Shown here: positions 54,094-62,227 of the stretch, one piece after another | How positions within the stretch are numbered: position 1 is the stretch's first letter | Layout of the letters: each line of letters starts with the position of its first letter | Assembly: GCF_011602485.2 (NCBI RefSeq) | Contig: NZ_CP050022.2 | Location: 5,662,001 to 5,726,000, forward strand | Reading direction: 5' to 3' | Length of the DNA: 64,000 nt | From: Bradyrhizobium sp. 1(2017) | GTDB lineage: Bacteria > Pseudomonadota > Alphaproteobacteria > Rhizobiales > Xanthobacteraceae | Program-made: the position numbers and the translations under genes | The notes under the pieces: generated by a model | Seen by the model: only the letters and a program-made list of their open reading frames with translations | Told to the model about the DNA's origin: nothing | Database searches by the model: none

Positions 54094-55710
54094 TCACTCC
54101 GGGCGAATGAGTGGTCGTATCCAGCGCGAGAACCATTCCTCGGCGTCTTTATGCGGATTGCCAGTGCTTTCCACTCCGAAGATCGGTGGCGGAATGAGGT
54201 AGCTCGGCTCATCCCCAAACGCGGCGATCGGTTTGCTCGCCGGCGTCGGCCGGCCGTCAGCGGTCGGCACGGTCCAACTTCCAAACCGCTCGTTGAATTC
54301 GGTGGAAGGCAAATACGGGACCGGCTCACTGCCTGATGTGAACACGCTTCCCGCGTTCGACGCGTTGACACGGGCGAGACGCCGGATGTCCTCGGGCGGG
54401 ACTGATCCCGCGCTAGGCATAGGCACAGCTTCGGGTAGGCCTTCGGCAGGCGCGATGTCATTTGGCGTGCTGGTCCAGTTGCCAAAGCGATCTGCAAAAG
54501 AGCTAGCGTGCGCCTCCGGATCGAGGGAGAGGACACCGCCGGGATGCAGCCCGAACCTGGATACCGAATGGGCGTTGCTGCTACCCCCTTTGTCCATGTT
54601 AAGCCCAGTGGGCAATGTGTTGAATGCAGTCGCTCTTGTCGAGAACACTCCGCCAGGAGTGGCGGCACCAATCTTCGAATCCAGACCGCTATCCTGCGCG
54701 CTGGCAGCGCGCGAAAGCGCCAAGATGCCTCCAAGGGTAAGCAGCCAGGCGGGAATGAAAGGAGTCGCTACGCCCGCTGCGGCGGCGCCGGCCAACCAAG
54801 GCAAAGCATTCTGCGTCACCGATGAGCCGCCGGCCAAAGGATTATCGTAGAACGGCAGCGGCGTTCCGGACGCCGGGTCGGAACGGAGGACCAAAGGATC
54901 TAGCGGGGCGGCTGCCGTCGGTGGCAGCTGATCGAACTGTTGCTCATCTCGATTGGGCGCGGGAAAGGCCGGCAGTTGGCCCGCTAAACGCGGATCACTC
55001 GGTGTAAAGCCTTCTCTTGCGTTTTGGTCGGAATGAGCGGGTGGAGAAAATCCTCGCAAGCGAGTGTCGATCAGGGAGGGAACAAGTCCCGGCAGGGCGG
55101 GGACAGGGTCGACAGCAGTGAATTGCAGCGAGATCGGGTAGCGTTGCAGGCGTTTTAGAATTTCGATCCTCTCGGCCATGCTGACACCACTCGTCGGAGA
55201 CAGAATTGGAAAAGCCAAGGCCGCATCTTGTCGACCGGCATTATCGAACTGATCGACTGTTTCCCGCATCCTCTGGATTTGTTCCGCATTGTCCGCGGCA
55301 TATTTCCCGGCGTTCGAAAACCATTTGTGGTTCTGACCGTTTGCCTCCTCAGTCGTCACTCCCTCCGGGGTATTGGGAAGCAGATGGCCGTTCGCTACCG
55401 CGTACTTGGCAGCGGCGACAAAGGCGTTCACGTCGGAAGCTATCTCGTCCAGCGCGCGTGCATCGCCCGCACTAGCAGCCACGAACTTTGGAGACACTTT
55501 GAGCTCTTCTAGATAGTCGCAAAATCCCTTATAGTAAGTTCCGAGATGTCCCCCCGTATGCGGGCTCGAACCGAGCTCCTTTGCCGGAAGCTGCTTAGAC
55601 GGCAACGTTACCAAATTTTGAACCGAATTATGATCGAACCGGCCTCTCAGGAGACGGACGACCTCATGGCCTGCAAATTTCTGCGGCAAAACGTGATGAT
55701 CTTGAAGCAT
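54094..55710 (-). CDS. AHH-type nuclease protein with long Pro-rich tail (possible toxin)
   Basis: 538 residues. Residues 1-80 form an AHH/HNH-superfamily nuclease module (DHHVLPQKF with H5-H6; NLVTLP; HTGGHLGTYY with H51 and H55). The rest is mainly disordered, with one hydrophobic stretch (WLAGAAAAGVATPFIPAWLLTLGG) and two FGxWT repeats (DRFGNWTSTP, ERFGSWTVPT). In polymorphic toxins the AHH domain is usually C-terminal after a delivery region; here it opens the protein, and a stop lies only 33 codons upstream, so a truncated toxin is possible. The DNA is visibly less GC-rich than the flanks. An immunity-like gene lies upstream on the same strand. Confidence 0.7.
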   Translation of the reverse strand: MLQDHHVLPQKFAGHEVVRLLRGRFDHNSVQNLVTLPSKQLPAKELGSSPHTGGHLGTYYKGFCDYLEELKVSPKFVAASAGDARALDEIASDVNAFVAAAKYAVANGHLLPNTPEGVTTEEANGQNHKWFSNAGKYAADNAEQIQRMRETVDQFDNAGRQDAALAFPILSPTSGVSMAERIEILKRLQRYPISLQFTAVDPVPALPGLVPSLIDTRLRGFSPPAHSDQNAREGFTPSDPRLAGQLPAFPAPNRDEQQFDQLPPTAAAPLDPLVLRSDPASGTPLPFYDNPLAGGSSVTQNALPWLAGAAAAGVATPFIPAWLLTLGGILALSRAASAQDSGLDSKIGAATPGGVFSTRATAFNTLPTGLNMDKGGSSNAHSVSRFGLHPGGVLSLDPEAHASSFADRFGNWTSTPNDIAPAEGLPEAVPMPSAGSVPPEDIRRLARVNASNAGSVFTSGSEPVPYLPSTEFNERFGSWTVPTADGRPTPASKPIAAFGDEPSYLIPPPIFGVESTGNPHKDAEEWFSRWIRPLIRPE

Positions 55711-55997
55711 GCGACTGCTGCTTTCTGGCGCAAGCCGGCATCCGAGCTGCTGGTGATCGCAGCCGGCGGGTCTGATCTGAAATGCTTAGTGGATGGCCAG
55801 CAGCGAAGTCGGCTTCTTGCGTGCTCGCCAATGACGACGGCAGCGCTTCGCATTACTGCAAACAAAGCAGGGCATCCGCGCCTTGCTGGCCTCGTGCAAA
55901 TGTCTCAGCAAACGAGCGATTTGGAGACGAGCCCACGGCGGGGCAAGTCAGATGTTACACCAGTCTGCTCGCGAAGAATCCACGGACGAAGGCTCCT
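55711..55997. other. gap between the nuclease and immunity-like genes
   Basis: 287 bases with no convincing gene, promoter or repeat seen. Short frames on both strands look random. It may hold the lost N-terminal part of the nuclease gene. Confidence 0.4.
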
Positions 55998-56615
55998 CTA
56001 ATAGCCGAATTGAGTTGTGAAGCTCATGCCTCTGAGGCCAGCAGCTTTACAGGCGTCCTTCATTCCCTGGTCACAAATAATCCACTGCTCCAAAAAGCGT
56101 GGCCGGAAAATATGAGCTGAGCCGATGGCGTCCTCTCGGAACACAAAGTTTGAGGGCGCCATGCTATCGTACCGCCTGAAATCTGTCCCATCATCCAGGA
56201 CCGTGACGGTCGACTCGACCTCGTCGATGACCTCGACTCGGCGTACGAAATCGCAAAGCCAATAAACGGGCGCACCTCCCTTGAGCGACCGCGTTTCGCA
56301 CCTCAAGAACGCCACACCCTCTTGATCCACGGTCTCGAGAACGTTTTTCATCCGATCGGATATGAGCCAGAAGTCGTGAAATTTCTCCCAATCGACCGGC
56401 GGCCGCCCGAGAGATTTGTCGATCAGCAGCCGTGGCGTTTCGGGCAGCGGAGGGAAGCCTCTCTTGCGTCGCGGCGCCAGGAGCACGTTGCCGACGCCCA
56501 AGGCGGCAAGATTCTCCAATTCCACTCCGGCAGCCGTGTGAAACCTGAAATCCGACGTGACAAGATAGAGCTTTGGCGCCCTTCGCTTTCGGCCTCCAAC
56601 GTGGGGCGTAGCCAT
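55998..56615 (-). CDS. Imm11/DUF1629-like protein (possible immunity protein)
   Basis: 205 residues. The block FWLISDRMKNVLETVDQEGVAFLRCETR and the ending LEQWIICDQGMKDACKAAGLRGMSF recall the DUF1629 (Imm11) group, which often serves as immunity to polymorphic toxin nucleases. It is encoded upstream of the AHH nuclease on the same strand; toxin-first order is more common. Assignment rests on motif memory and not on a search. Confidence 0.6.
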   Translation of the reverse strand: MATPHVGGRKRRAPKLYLVTSDFRFHTAAGVELENLAALGVGNVLLAPRRKRGFPPLPETPRLLIDKSLGRPPVDWEKFHDFWLISDRMKNVLETVDQEGVAFLRCETRSLKGGAPVYWLCDFVRRVEVIDEVESTVTVLDDGTDFRRYDSMAPSNFVFREDAIGSAHIFRPRFLEQWIICDQGMKDACKAAGLRGMSFTTQFGY

Positions 56616-56788
56616 AGATCATCGCTCCTTTCGTATGACTCATTGTTCTCAGAACTTTGGACGTCCGTACTTCGCAACAGAATTGCCTCTTCGCTACTCA
56701 AGAGTGAGTTTTGGTTGAACGCCGCAGGCACCCGACGTGCCAAACGATCGGCTTGGGTCACGGAGGCAAATGCAAAGACTCAAACAAT

Positions 56789-57619
56789 TCATTGGAGAGA
56801 GTCTGCGAAGTCATCAGTACAAGAAAACACCGGCAGTCCGCCAAGAATCTCGGAATTCCTGTACCGAACCGCGATACGCTCGGTCGCACTTGCGCCGATC
56901 GTGTCGCCGTCCTTCACCACGTTGCCGTGCTCGATCAGATAGACGGAAAGTCCGGCCACCTTGTCGATCAGTGCCGGCAGCGTCAGCTTGGCGGTCTCGA
57001 ACTCGATCTCGCGCCCAACGAAGGTGGACAACCCGACCGTGATCGCGCCGATCTTCCCGTCCGACTGGAAGGGAAGAATGTCGAGCCAGAGCGTGAAGGG
57101 ATAGTCGGGAAATGGTGCAAAGGAATGCCTCGACATCTCCAGCCAAAGACCGGACGGACGCGCCACCCGGCCGGCCCACACCACGCCGCAACATTCCGGC
57201 ATGGCGGCGATCAACGTGCCGATCACCGCAGTGGTGACGCGCGCAGCGACGAGCGGCCGCGCGTTCTTTCCCAGCGTCGAGACGATCAGATGACCGCGAT
57301 GCCGGGCAGCCACAGCCTTGCTCTCCGGCCAGGTCGTGGCGGCGCGCCCCCACAGGCTGCTATCCTCCGGAATGGGAGCCGGCATCGACATGACGGCAAC
57401 GAGTTCGTTGCCGCAGCGAATGAGCGGTGAGCCTGCCTGGACCTGTTGCTCGCCAGGACCGTCCGGCCCCGTCGTCAAATCCGGATGTCGCGCACGAAGG
57501 ATTTTGGCGACAGCGGACATGTCGGGCGTGACCGGCCTGTCCAGCAAGACAAAAGCGAGAAATGAGTTACCCATTAACTGCCCCACCGAACGCTTGGCCG
57601 AGATACTCGTCTCGCCCAA
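56789..57619 (-). CDS. DUF4261-domain protein
   Basis: 276 residues. FLAFVLLDRPVTPDMSAVAKILRARHPDL at the N-terminus, AMPECCGVVWAGRVARPSGLWLEMSRHSF in the centre and EILPFQ-like ILPFQSDGKIGAITVGLSTFVGREIEF match the DUF4261 family, whose function is unknown. DUF4261 proteins occur near polymorphic toxin loci, which fits the nuclease and immunity-like genes downstream. Confidence 0.7.
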   Translation of the reverse strand: MGETSISAKRSVGQLMGNSFLAFVLLDRPVTPDMSAVAKILRARHPDLTTGPDGPGEQQVQAGSPLIRCGNELVAVMSMPAPIPEDSSLWGRAATTWPESKAVAARHRGHLIVSTLGKNARPLVAARVTTAVIGTLIAAMPECCGVVWAGRVARPSGLWLEMSRHSFAPFPDYPFTLWLDILPFQSDGKIGAITVGLSTFVGREIEFETAKLTLPALIDKVAGLSVYLIEHGNVVKDGDTIGASATERIAVRYRNSEILGGLPVFSCTDDFADSLQ

Positions 57620-57775
57620 AGGTTGAACCCCTTCGTTACATAGAACAAAAAGGGAACAATGTCAAACTGCTGTTTCTTGCCGCGTACGACCGATGAACGA
57701 GGCACCCGCGCGCCGAAGAACGCAAGCCTTCATGAGCGACTGTTCATCAAGTCAGATCGCGCGTCTTCTGCTACA

Positions 57776-58261
57776 TCACCTTCCGCCCCTCCCCACCACT
57801 CCCCGCACCGACGCCAGCAGCAGCACCACGCACACCGCCAGCAGCACGATGTCCTTGAACAGAAACTCGCCGGTGAGATTCCACGCCATCGGGTCGGTGG
57901 AGAGGCTCCATGTCACCACGCCCGGCGTGGTGAAGAAGAACGAGAAGGTGACGGCGAAGGTGACGACGCCCATGAAGGCGCCGAGCGCCGAGAGCAGCGG
58001 GTTGAAGGCGCCGGCGATCAGGAGCGCGGCGATGGCGAATTCGGTGACGCCGAGCACATAGGCCTCGCCGCGCAGGCCGAACACCTGGAGCCAGGAGATG
58101 AACGGGCTGTTCGCGATGAACTGCGCGATGCCCTGCGCCGATTGCGGCGTGAACTTCTGCATGCCGAACGAGACGAACACGATCACCATGACCCAGCGCA
58201 GGATGGCGAGAGGGCGGTAGGATCCGCTGCCGGCTTCGGCGACGTTGAACTCTGTTGTCAT
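57776..58261 (-). CDS. DUF417/YkgB (RclC-like) membrane protein
   Basis: 161 residues with four membrane helices. LRWVMVIVFVSFGMQKFTPQSAQGIAQFIANSPFISWL and GVTEFAIAALLIAGAFNPLLSALG are characteristic. YkgB/RclC of E. coli belongs to the reactive-chlorine response. Role here unknown; probably monocistronic. Confidence 0.88.
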   Translation of the reverse strand: MTTEFNVAEAGSGSYRPLAILRWVMVIVFVSFGMQKFTPQSAQGIAQFIANSPFISWLQVFGLRGEAYVLGVTEFAIAALLIAGAFNPLLSALGAFMGVVTFAVTFSFFFTTPGVVTWSLSTDPMAWNLTGEFLFKDIVLLAVCVVLLLASVRGVVGRGGR

Positions 58262-58347
58262 TGGACGTGGTCTTCCCCTGTGCTCCCCGCGTCTGGCGGG
58301 TTACCGGGGATACGCCGCACGCGTCCGGCGCGTTACGACAGCGACCG

Positions 58348-58578
58348 TTACCTGGGGGTCACGACTTCGTGGGGCGGCCGGCAGCGCTCCCTCTCCGGCT
58401 CAAACCCGGCCTCAGCCGGGAAAGGCTCGTGGGTCTTGCGGCCCAGGAACGTGTCCGGCGCCTTCTGTCTCAGGAGCTCGCAGGACTGCGCGATGAGGTC
58501 GCGCACATAGGCGTTCTGCCGCGCGATGGCGGCGATCTCGTCGTGAATGCGGCTTACGAGACCGCGGTCGGCTGGCAT
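58348..58578 (-). CDS. small hypothetical protein
   Basis: 76 residues starting at an ATG behind AAGGGAG. Helical N-terminal half (RIHDEIAAIARQNAYVRDLIAQSCELL) and a polar Pro-rich C-terminus. No domain recognised. Divergent small gene typical of the lineage. Confidence 0.6.
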   Translation of the reverse strand: MPADRGLVSRIHDEIAAIARQNAYVRDLIAQSCELLRQKAPDTFLGRKTHEPFPAEAGFEPERERCRPPHEVVTPR

Positions 58579-58909
58579 GGCGATGCTCCCTTCGCTTTGC
58601 AGGCGGGAGCACGCTCGGTCTCTCAGCCACCGACGCCTACGGGCAGAGCCTCGGCCGGTGATGACATGTCAACGGCCAGAAGCCGGCTATGTTCAAAAGT
58701 GTACGCAGGACACGATTGCCCAAGATGAGTAAGTGGCTCAAGGCGCTGAACTTGCTCTCGAAAATAAGTGATCGCGGACTATCAAAAGATACAGACACGG
58801 CGCTTGCCGAGGCGTACGGTTGAGCCATCACCGCACGGCCCGTGGCATAGATCGGTGACGAGAACGCCAGATTGCGCTCCCGCCCTCACGCGAAAAAGGG
58901 AGATGCGCT
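58579..58909. other. 331-base gap
   Basis: No gene, promoter box or repeat that I can support. One minus-strand frame (58637-58831) is open but lacks a ribosome site and codon pattern. Confidence 0.4.
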
Positions 58910-59110
58910 ATGCAGACCAGGCGTCGTTTCAAACAGTCCAAGACACTCACCGAACGTCTCGCGGACGAAGCCGCGCGCTGCCGCGAGGAAGCCCGCGCGC
59001 TGGCGCCGGGCCGCCGCCGCGAGATGCTGCTGCGCCGGGCGCGGCAGGACGAGATGGCCATGCAGATCGATGCCTGGCTGCAATCGCCCGGCCTGAGGGC
59101 GCCGACATGA
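58910..59110 (+). CDS. small basic helical protein
   Basis: 66 residues, behind AAAGGGAG. Mostly an Arg/Glu-rich helix (DEAARCREEARALAPGRRREMLLRRARQDEMAMQI). Its TGA overlaps the start of the next gene (ATGA). Possibly a coiled-coil partner protein; function unknown. Confidence 0.65.
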   Translation: MQTRRRFKQSKTLTERLADEAARCREEARALAPGRRREMLLRRARQDEMAMQIDAWLQSPGLRAPT

Positions 59111-59313
59111 TGCAGCAATATCGCGCTTATCTGGTCGGCGAAAACGGCGTCTTCCGTTCCGCCGAAGCTTTCGAGGCGGTGTCCGACGCCTCCGCCCTCA
59201 CCTTCGCGCAGCAGTACACGCGGCACGGCAAGGTCGAGGTCTGGCAGCTCGGCCGCAAGATCGCGGTGCTCGAGTCCGAGCAATCGCTGCCGGACACTGT
59301 CACGCGTCAATGA
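59107..59313 (+). CDS. small hypothetical protein
   Basis: 68 residues starting in the stop of the previous gene. A compact alpha/beta pattern (AYLVGENGVFRSAEAFEAVSD; GKVEVWQLGRKIAVLE) recurs as a lineage-specific small protein. Function unknown. It converges with the DUF6894 gene; the two stops overlap by seven bases. Confidence 0.65.
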   Translation: MMQQYRAYLVGENGVFRSAEAFEAVSDASALTFAQQYTRHGKVEVWQLGRKIAVLESEQSLPDTVTRQ

Positions 59314-59576
59314 TCGCCTGCGTGCGATCGCGTCTTGAGATTCTCGATCACGAACGAGAACGTCACCTGCATCACGGGGCCCGCCTCGTCCCGCACGTCG
59401 ATCGCCATCGTCTGCCTGCCGCCGGTGGACGCTGCGGATAGCACGGCATCGCGCGCCATGTCGGCAACCGACTTGGCGGCCTCGGCCTGAACGGCGCGTG
59501 TGCTCGCCAGATCCAATCCCTCCTCGTCGAGCGCCACGCCCTTCTCGTCGCGGAGGTCGAAGTAATATCGGGGCAT
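59307..59576 (-). CDS. DUF6894-family small protein
   Basis: 89 residues. PRYYFDLRDEKGVALDEEGLDLAS at the N-terminus and MAIDVRDEAGPVMQVTFSFVIE in the second half match the DUF6894 family common in Bradyrhizobium and relatives. Function unknown. Confidence 0.8.
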   Translation of the reverse strand: MPRYYFDLRDEKGVALDEEGLDLASTRAVQAEAAKSVADMARDAVLSAASTGGRQTMAIDVRDEAGPVMQVTFSFVIENLKTRSHAGDH

Positions 59577-59698
59577 CTTCGCAATCCTTTACCTAAGTTA
59601 AGTTCGGCGCGGACAAAGGTTTCTTGCGGGATGCAAAAATTTGGCTTGGGATCAACGGGTTCCGGGAACGGCGCCGACGCTGCGCGGCGAGCGCCGGC

Positions 59699-59947
59699 TC
59701 ACTGCTCGGCGAGCTTGCGCGCGATATAGGCGTCCACAGTCTCCGCGAAGGAGCGCTGCACCCCGACCGCGGCCACGTGCTGGTCGCGTGCGTCGAGCTG
59801 GAGCACGCTCAGCCCGCGCCCGCGGGCGCCGGCCGGCGTGAGGGCCAGATATTGATCGATGGCCGTCTCGGCGAGCGGGATGCCTTGCGGATCTCCCCGC
59901 GCGATCAGGAGCCGCAACAGGCTGAGGCAGTCGGCCAGACCGGGCAT
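59699..59947 (-). CDS. small hypothetical protein
   Basis: 82 residues from the ATG at 59947 behind GAGGCAGGATGAC. Helical (ADCLSLLRLLIARGDPQGI). The longer frame above it overlaps the 34-residue gene and is shadow. Second gene of a two-gene unit of short proteins. Confidence 0.55.
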   Translation of the reverse strand: MPGLADCLSLLRLLIARGDPQGIPLAETAIDQYLALTPAGARGRGLSVLQLDARDQHVAAVGVQRSFAETVDAYIARKLAEQ

Positions 59948-59958
59948 GTCATCCTGCC

Positions 59959-60063
59959 TCACTGGCGCGGGGATTTCGGCTTCGGCCGCCGCACCGGCTG
60001 GGTGTGGGTGCCGAACAGCGCCAGCAGCAAAGCGACTTCTTCCTTCGAACCGATCTGGATCAT
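59959..60063 (-). CDS. 34-residue peptide gene
   Basis: MIQIGSKEEVALLLALFGTH followed by a basic Pro-rich tail. A strong AAGGAGAGACAATC ribosome site precedes the ATG at 60063. It ends 11 bases before the next gene. Function unknown. Confidence 0.5.
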   Translation of the reverse strand: MIQIGSKEEVALLLALFGTHTQPVRRPKPKSPRQ

Positions 60064-60228
60064 GATTGTCTCTCCTTTTCGCTTCGTTGGTCGAGGCCCG
60101 CGGCCGGGGAGTTCGAGACAATCGGGTTTCAGCATTGTTTCAGTCGTGTTTCGTGGGTGGAGCGGCCTCGCCTCCGCTTCGAAGCGCGGCATGATCGGCC
60201 GCCGGCCGCCGGGCTCCGATGCAAAAGC

Positions 60229-60260
60229 AAAGCCCGCGCCGGATTGCTCCGCGCGGGCCA
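60229..60260 (-). terminator. intrinsic terminator of the 75-residue secreted protein gene
   Basis: Stem GCCCGCGC (60232-60239) with GCGCGGGC (60251-60258), minus-strand tail TTTGCTTTTGC. It lies 31 bases past the stop. The hairpin resembles the terminator part of the small-RNA family, but the promoter half is absent. Confidence 0.7.
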
Positions 60261-60291
60261 TGTTGGTCGATCACCTGCGCGATCGCTTCGC

Positions 60292-60519
60292 TTAGTTCGT
60301 TGTGCAGACCTTGACAGTCTTCATGCCGGCTTCGGCTTCGGTGCGCGTCTTGTACACGGTGTCGCCGCTGACGACGGTCGTCTCGGTGGTGGTCGGCTTG
60401 GCTTCGGTGATGGTGCACTTCTTGGTCTTGACGTCCTGCACCACGTAGAACGACTGCGCGAACGCGGGGGCCGCAACTGACGTCAGCACGGCGGCGGCAA
60501 TGATCGCTTTGATATTCAT
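60292..60519 (-). CDS. small secreted protein
   Basis: 75 residues from the ATG at 60519 behind GGAGGAAGAC. Export signal MNIKAIIAAAVLTSVAAPAFAQ, then a compact domain with two cysteines (KKCTITEAKP and KVCTTN), probably disulfide-bonded. No family recognised. A possible EcfG general stress promoter lies upstream and a terminator downstream. Confidence 0.75.
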   Translation of the reverse strand: MNIKAIIAAAVLTSVAAPAFAQSFYVVQDVKTKKCTITEAKPTTTETTVVSGDTVYKTRTEAEAGMKTVKVCTTN

Positions 60520-60567
60520 TTTGTCTTCCTCCTCCAGCGGCCCGGTCATCCGGGCCTGTCATCTCCA

Positions 60568-60592
60568 AACCGGAAAAATTGCCACTTGTTCC
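60568..60592 (-). promoter_or_regulatory. possible EcfG (general stress sigma) promoter
   Basis: Minus-strand GGAAC (60592-60588), 16-base spacer, GGTT (60571-60568), close to the alphaproteobacterial EcfG pattern GGAAC-N16/17-CGTT. The leader to the ATG at 60519 would be about 40 nt. Confidence 0.45.
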
Positions 60593-60651
60593 CGGTCAAG
60601 CCTGCGAACCAATGCGCGGGTCCCGCGTTGGTGCGCGAACAGGAGGCTTCG

Positions 60652-60852
60652 ATGCTGGATCTACGACTCGTGACGACATCTGCGGCAATGCTGGTGGCCA
60701 TGATGGCCGTCGCGCTGGCCGAGCCTGTCAGGGATCAAGCTCCTCCTCCTGCTCAAAGCGCCGCCGAGGCCCGGCCCATCCGCGTTGTTCTTCCCGCCCC
60801 CTGGGAGCCCGCGACGCGGAGCCACGGCGAAACGACGCAAGCCTCGAAATAA
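60652..60852 (+). CDS. small secreted protein ending in a tandem repeat
   Basis: 66 residues from the ATG at 60652 behind AGGAGG. Signal-like N-terminus (VTTSAAMLVAMMAVALAEP) and a Pro/Ala-rich mature part. The stop falls inside the first unit of a 15-bp tandem repeat. No function known. Confidence 0.55.
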   Translation: MLDLRLVTTSAAMLVAMMAVALAEPVRDQAPPPAQSAAEARPIRVVLPAPWEPATRSHGETTQASK

Positions 60853-60909
60853 CAAGCCTCGAAGTGACAAGCCTCGAAGCGACAAGCCTCGAAGCGACAA
60901 GCCTCGCGG
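60841..60909. repeat. 15-bp tandem repeat, about 4.5 units
   Basis: Units read GCCTCGAAATAACAA, GCCTCGAAGTGACAA, GCCTCGAAGCGACAA (twice) and a partial GCCTCGCGGTG. The first contains the TAA of the secreted protein gene. Fifteen bases keep the reading frame, so unit changes could lengthen that protein. Confidence 0.85.
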
Positions 60910-61047
60910 TGATCGGCAGCGCTGCATCAGCACGCGCGCCGATCCTGAAGCGGTCCGAATCGCCGCAGCGAACAATAGGGAAAGCTTAGCAACCATTTCG
61001 ACTCTCACCTGTTGTCGCCGGCACAATCACTTGCAGGAGACAACAAC

Positions 61048-61368
61048 ATGAGACGTTCAACTCTGCTGGCCGCAACCTTGCTGCTGCTCGCCGCGGTGCC
61101 CGCCGGCGCCCAGTCGCAGCCCGCGCAAAGCGGCCCGCAAAACAACGCGGTCAACAGCTCGGACCACAACAACTCGAACAAGCCAGTGGCGGGCCGCAAC
61201 AGCTTCACCGAGGGACAGGCGAAGTCGCGCATCGAGGACGCCGGCTATTCCAACGTCTCGGGCCTGCAGAAGGACAACGAGGGCGTCTGGCGTGGCAAGG
61301 CCGACAAGGCCGGCACCAAGACCAACGTCAGCGTCGACTTCCAGGGCAACGTGAACCCGGTCAAGTAA
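61048..61368 (+). CDS. secreted PepSY-like small protein
   Basis: 106 residues from the ATG at 61048 behind GGAGAC. Export signal MRRSTLLAATLLLLAAVPAGAQ, an Asn/Gln-rich linker, then a PepSY-like domain (SFTEGQAKSRIEDAGYSNVSGLQKDNEGVWRGKADK). PepSY domains often inhibit proteases or stabilise envelope proteins. Followed 12 bases later by a general-stress gene. Confidence 0.8.
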   Translation: MRRSTLLAATLLLLAAVPAGAQSQPAQSGPQNNAVNSSDHNNSNKPVAGRNSFTEGQAKSRIEDAGYSNVSGLQKDNEGVWRGKADKAGTKTNVSVDFQGNVNPVK

Positions 61369-61380
61369 AGAGGACATCAC

Positions 61381-62007
61381 ATGACGACCACCATCTCTCG
61401 CCTGTATGACAATTATTCCGATGCCGAGCGCGCCGTGTCCCGGCTCGAGAGCGCCGGCGTGCCGCACTCCGACATCAGCCTCGTCGCCAACAATTCCGAC
61501 AATTGGTACGGCTCCTCGCGCGGCAAGGTCGACCGTGACCGCGACGGCACCGACGACCGCGCCGAAGGCGCCGGCGCAGGTGCCGGCATCGGCGCCGGCC
61601 TCGGCGGCGCGGCGGGCCTTCTCGCCGGTCTCGGCATGCTCGCGATCCCCGGCCTCGGGCCGGTCGTCGCCGCAGGCTGGCTCGCCTCCACCGCCGTCGG
61701 CGCCGCAGCCGGTGCGGCCACCGGCGGCATTGTCGGCGCGCTGACCCAAGCCGGCGTCTCGAAGGAAGACGCATCGCGCTATGCCGAAGGCGTTCGCCGC
61801 GGCGGCACGCTCGTCTCCGCGCGGGTCGCGGACACGGATCGCGCACGCCTCGATGCGCTGCTGCACGAAAGATCCGTCAACCTTGGGGAGCGCAGCGCGG
61901 CCTGGCAGAAGTCCGGCTGGAACGACTTCGACGCGGCAAGCCCGCCACTGTCCCCGGAAGACGTCGGCCGCGAGCGCGAGCTCTACGGCGCGGGCACGCG
62001 CCGATAG
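61381..62007 (+). CDS. general stress protein 17M/YflT-like protein with Gly/Ala-rich hydrophobic core
   Basis: 208 residues. YflT-type N-terminus (TTTISRLYDNYSDAERAVSRLESAGVPHSDISLVANN). The middle is a Gly/Ala-rich hydrophobic stretch of about 70 residues (AGAGAGIGAGLGGAAGLLAG ...), as in proteins that insert into membranes. The C-terminal half repeats an alpha/beta pattern. A strong terminator follows. Probably a stress-related membrane-associated protein. Confidence 0.82.
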   Translation: MTTTISRLYDNYSDAERAVSRLESAGVPHSDISLVANNSDNWYGSSRGKVDRDRDGTDDRAEGAGAGAGIGAGLGGAAGLLAGLGMLAIPGLGPVVAAGWLASTAVGAAAGAATGGIVGALTQAGVSKEDASRYAEGVRRGGTLVSARVADTDRARLDALLHERSVNLGERSAAWQKSGWNDFDAASPPLSPEDVGRERELYGAGTRR

Positions 62008-62029
62008 GTCCGCCAGGCCCGACAAGACA

Positions 62030-62056
62030 AAGGCCCCGCGCTGCGGGGCCTTTTTT
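62030..62056 (+). terminator. strong intrinsic terminator
   Basis: AGGCCCCGC-GCT-GCGGGGCCT followed by T6, ending the 61.0-62.0 kb unit. Confidence 0.93.
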
Positions 62057-62227
62057 CATTCAGCGATCCACGGTGCCGGAATGGCGTCGGGAAAGAAATG
62101 TCCGTCAACTTTATTCAAATCCGGCGTATCGGATTTGGCGGAATGAAAGCTCTTCGCGCCATGCTGGGACATGTCGCCTGGCGCTCCTTGCAAGGACGCC
62201 ATCGGGAAAGCTTCGGAGAGATCGTCG

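Noticed and set aside
56714..56743. Another copy of the small-RNA promoter block (CCCGACGTGCCAAACG)
   Set aside because: The -35 is TTGGCA, the -10 position reads TTCAAC, and no hairpin follows. At most a decayed copy.
60841..60909. CRISPR array
   Set aside because: Units are 15 bp and contiguous, without spacers and without cas genes.
60785..61051. Frame encoding repeated DKPRS units
   Set aside because: This is the 15-bp tandem repeat read in a second frame; no ribosome site and it overlaps the secreted protein gene in another frame.
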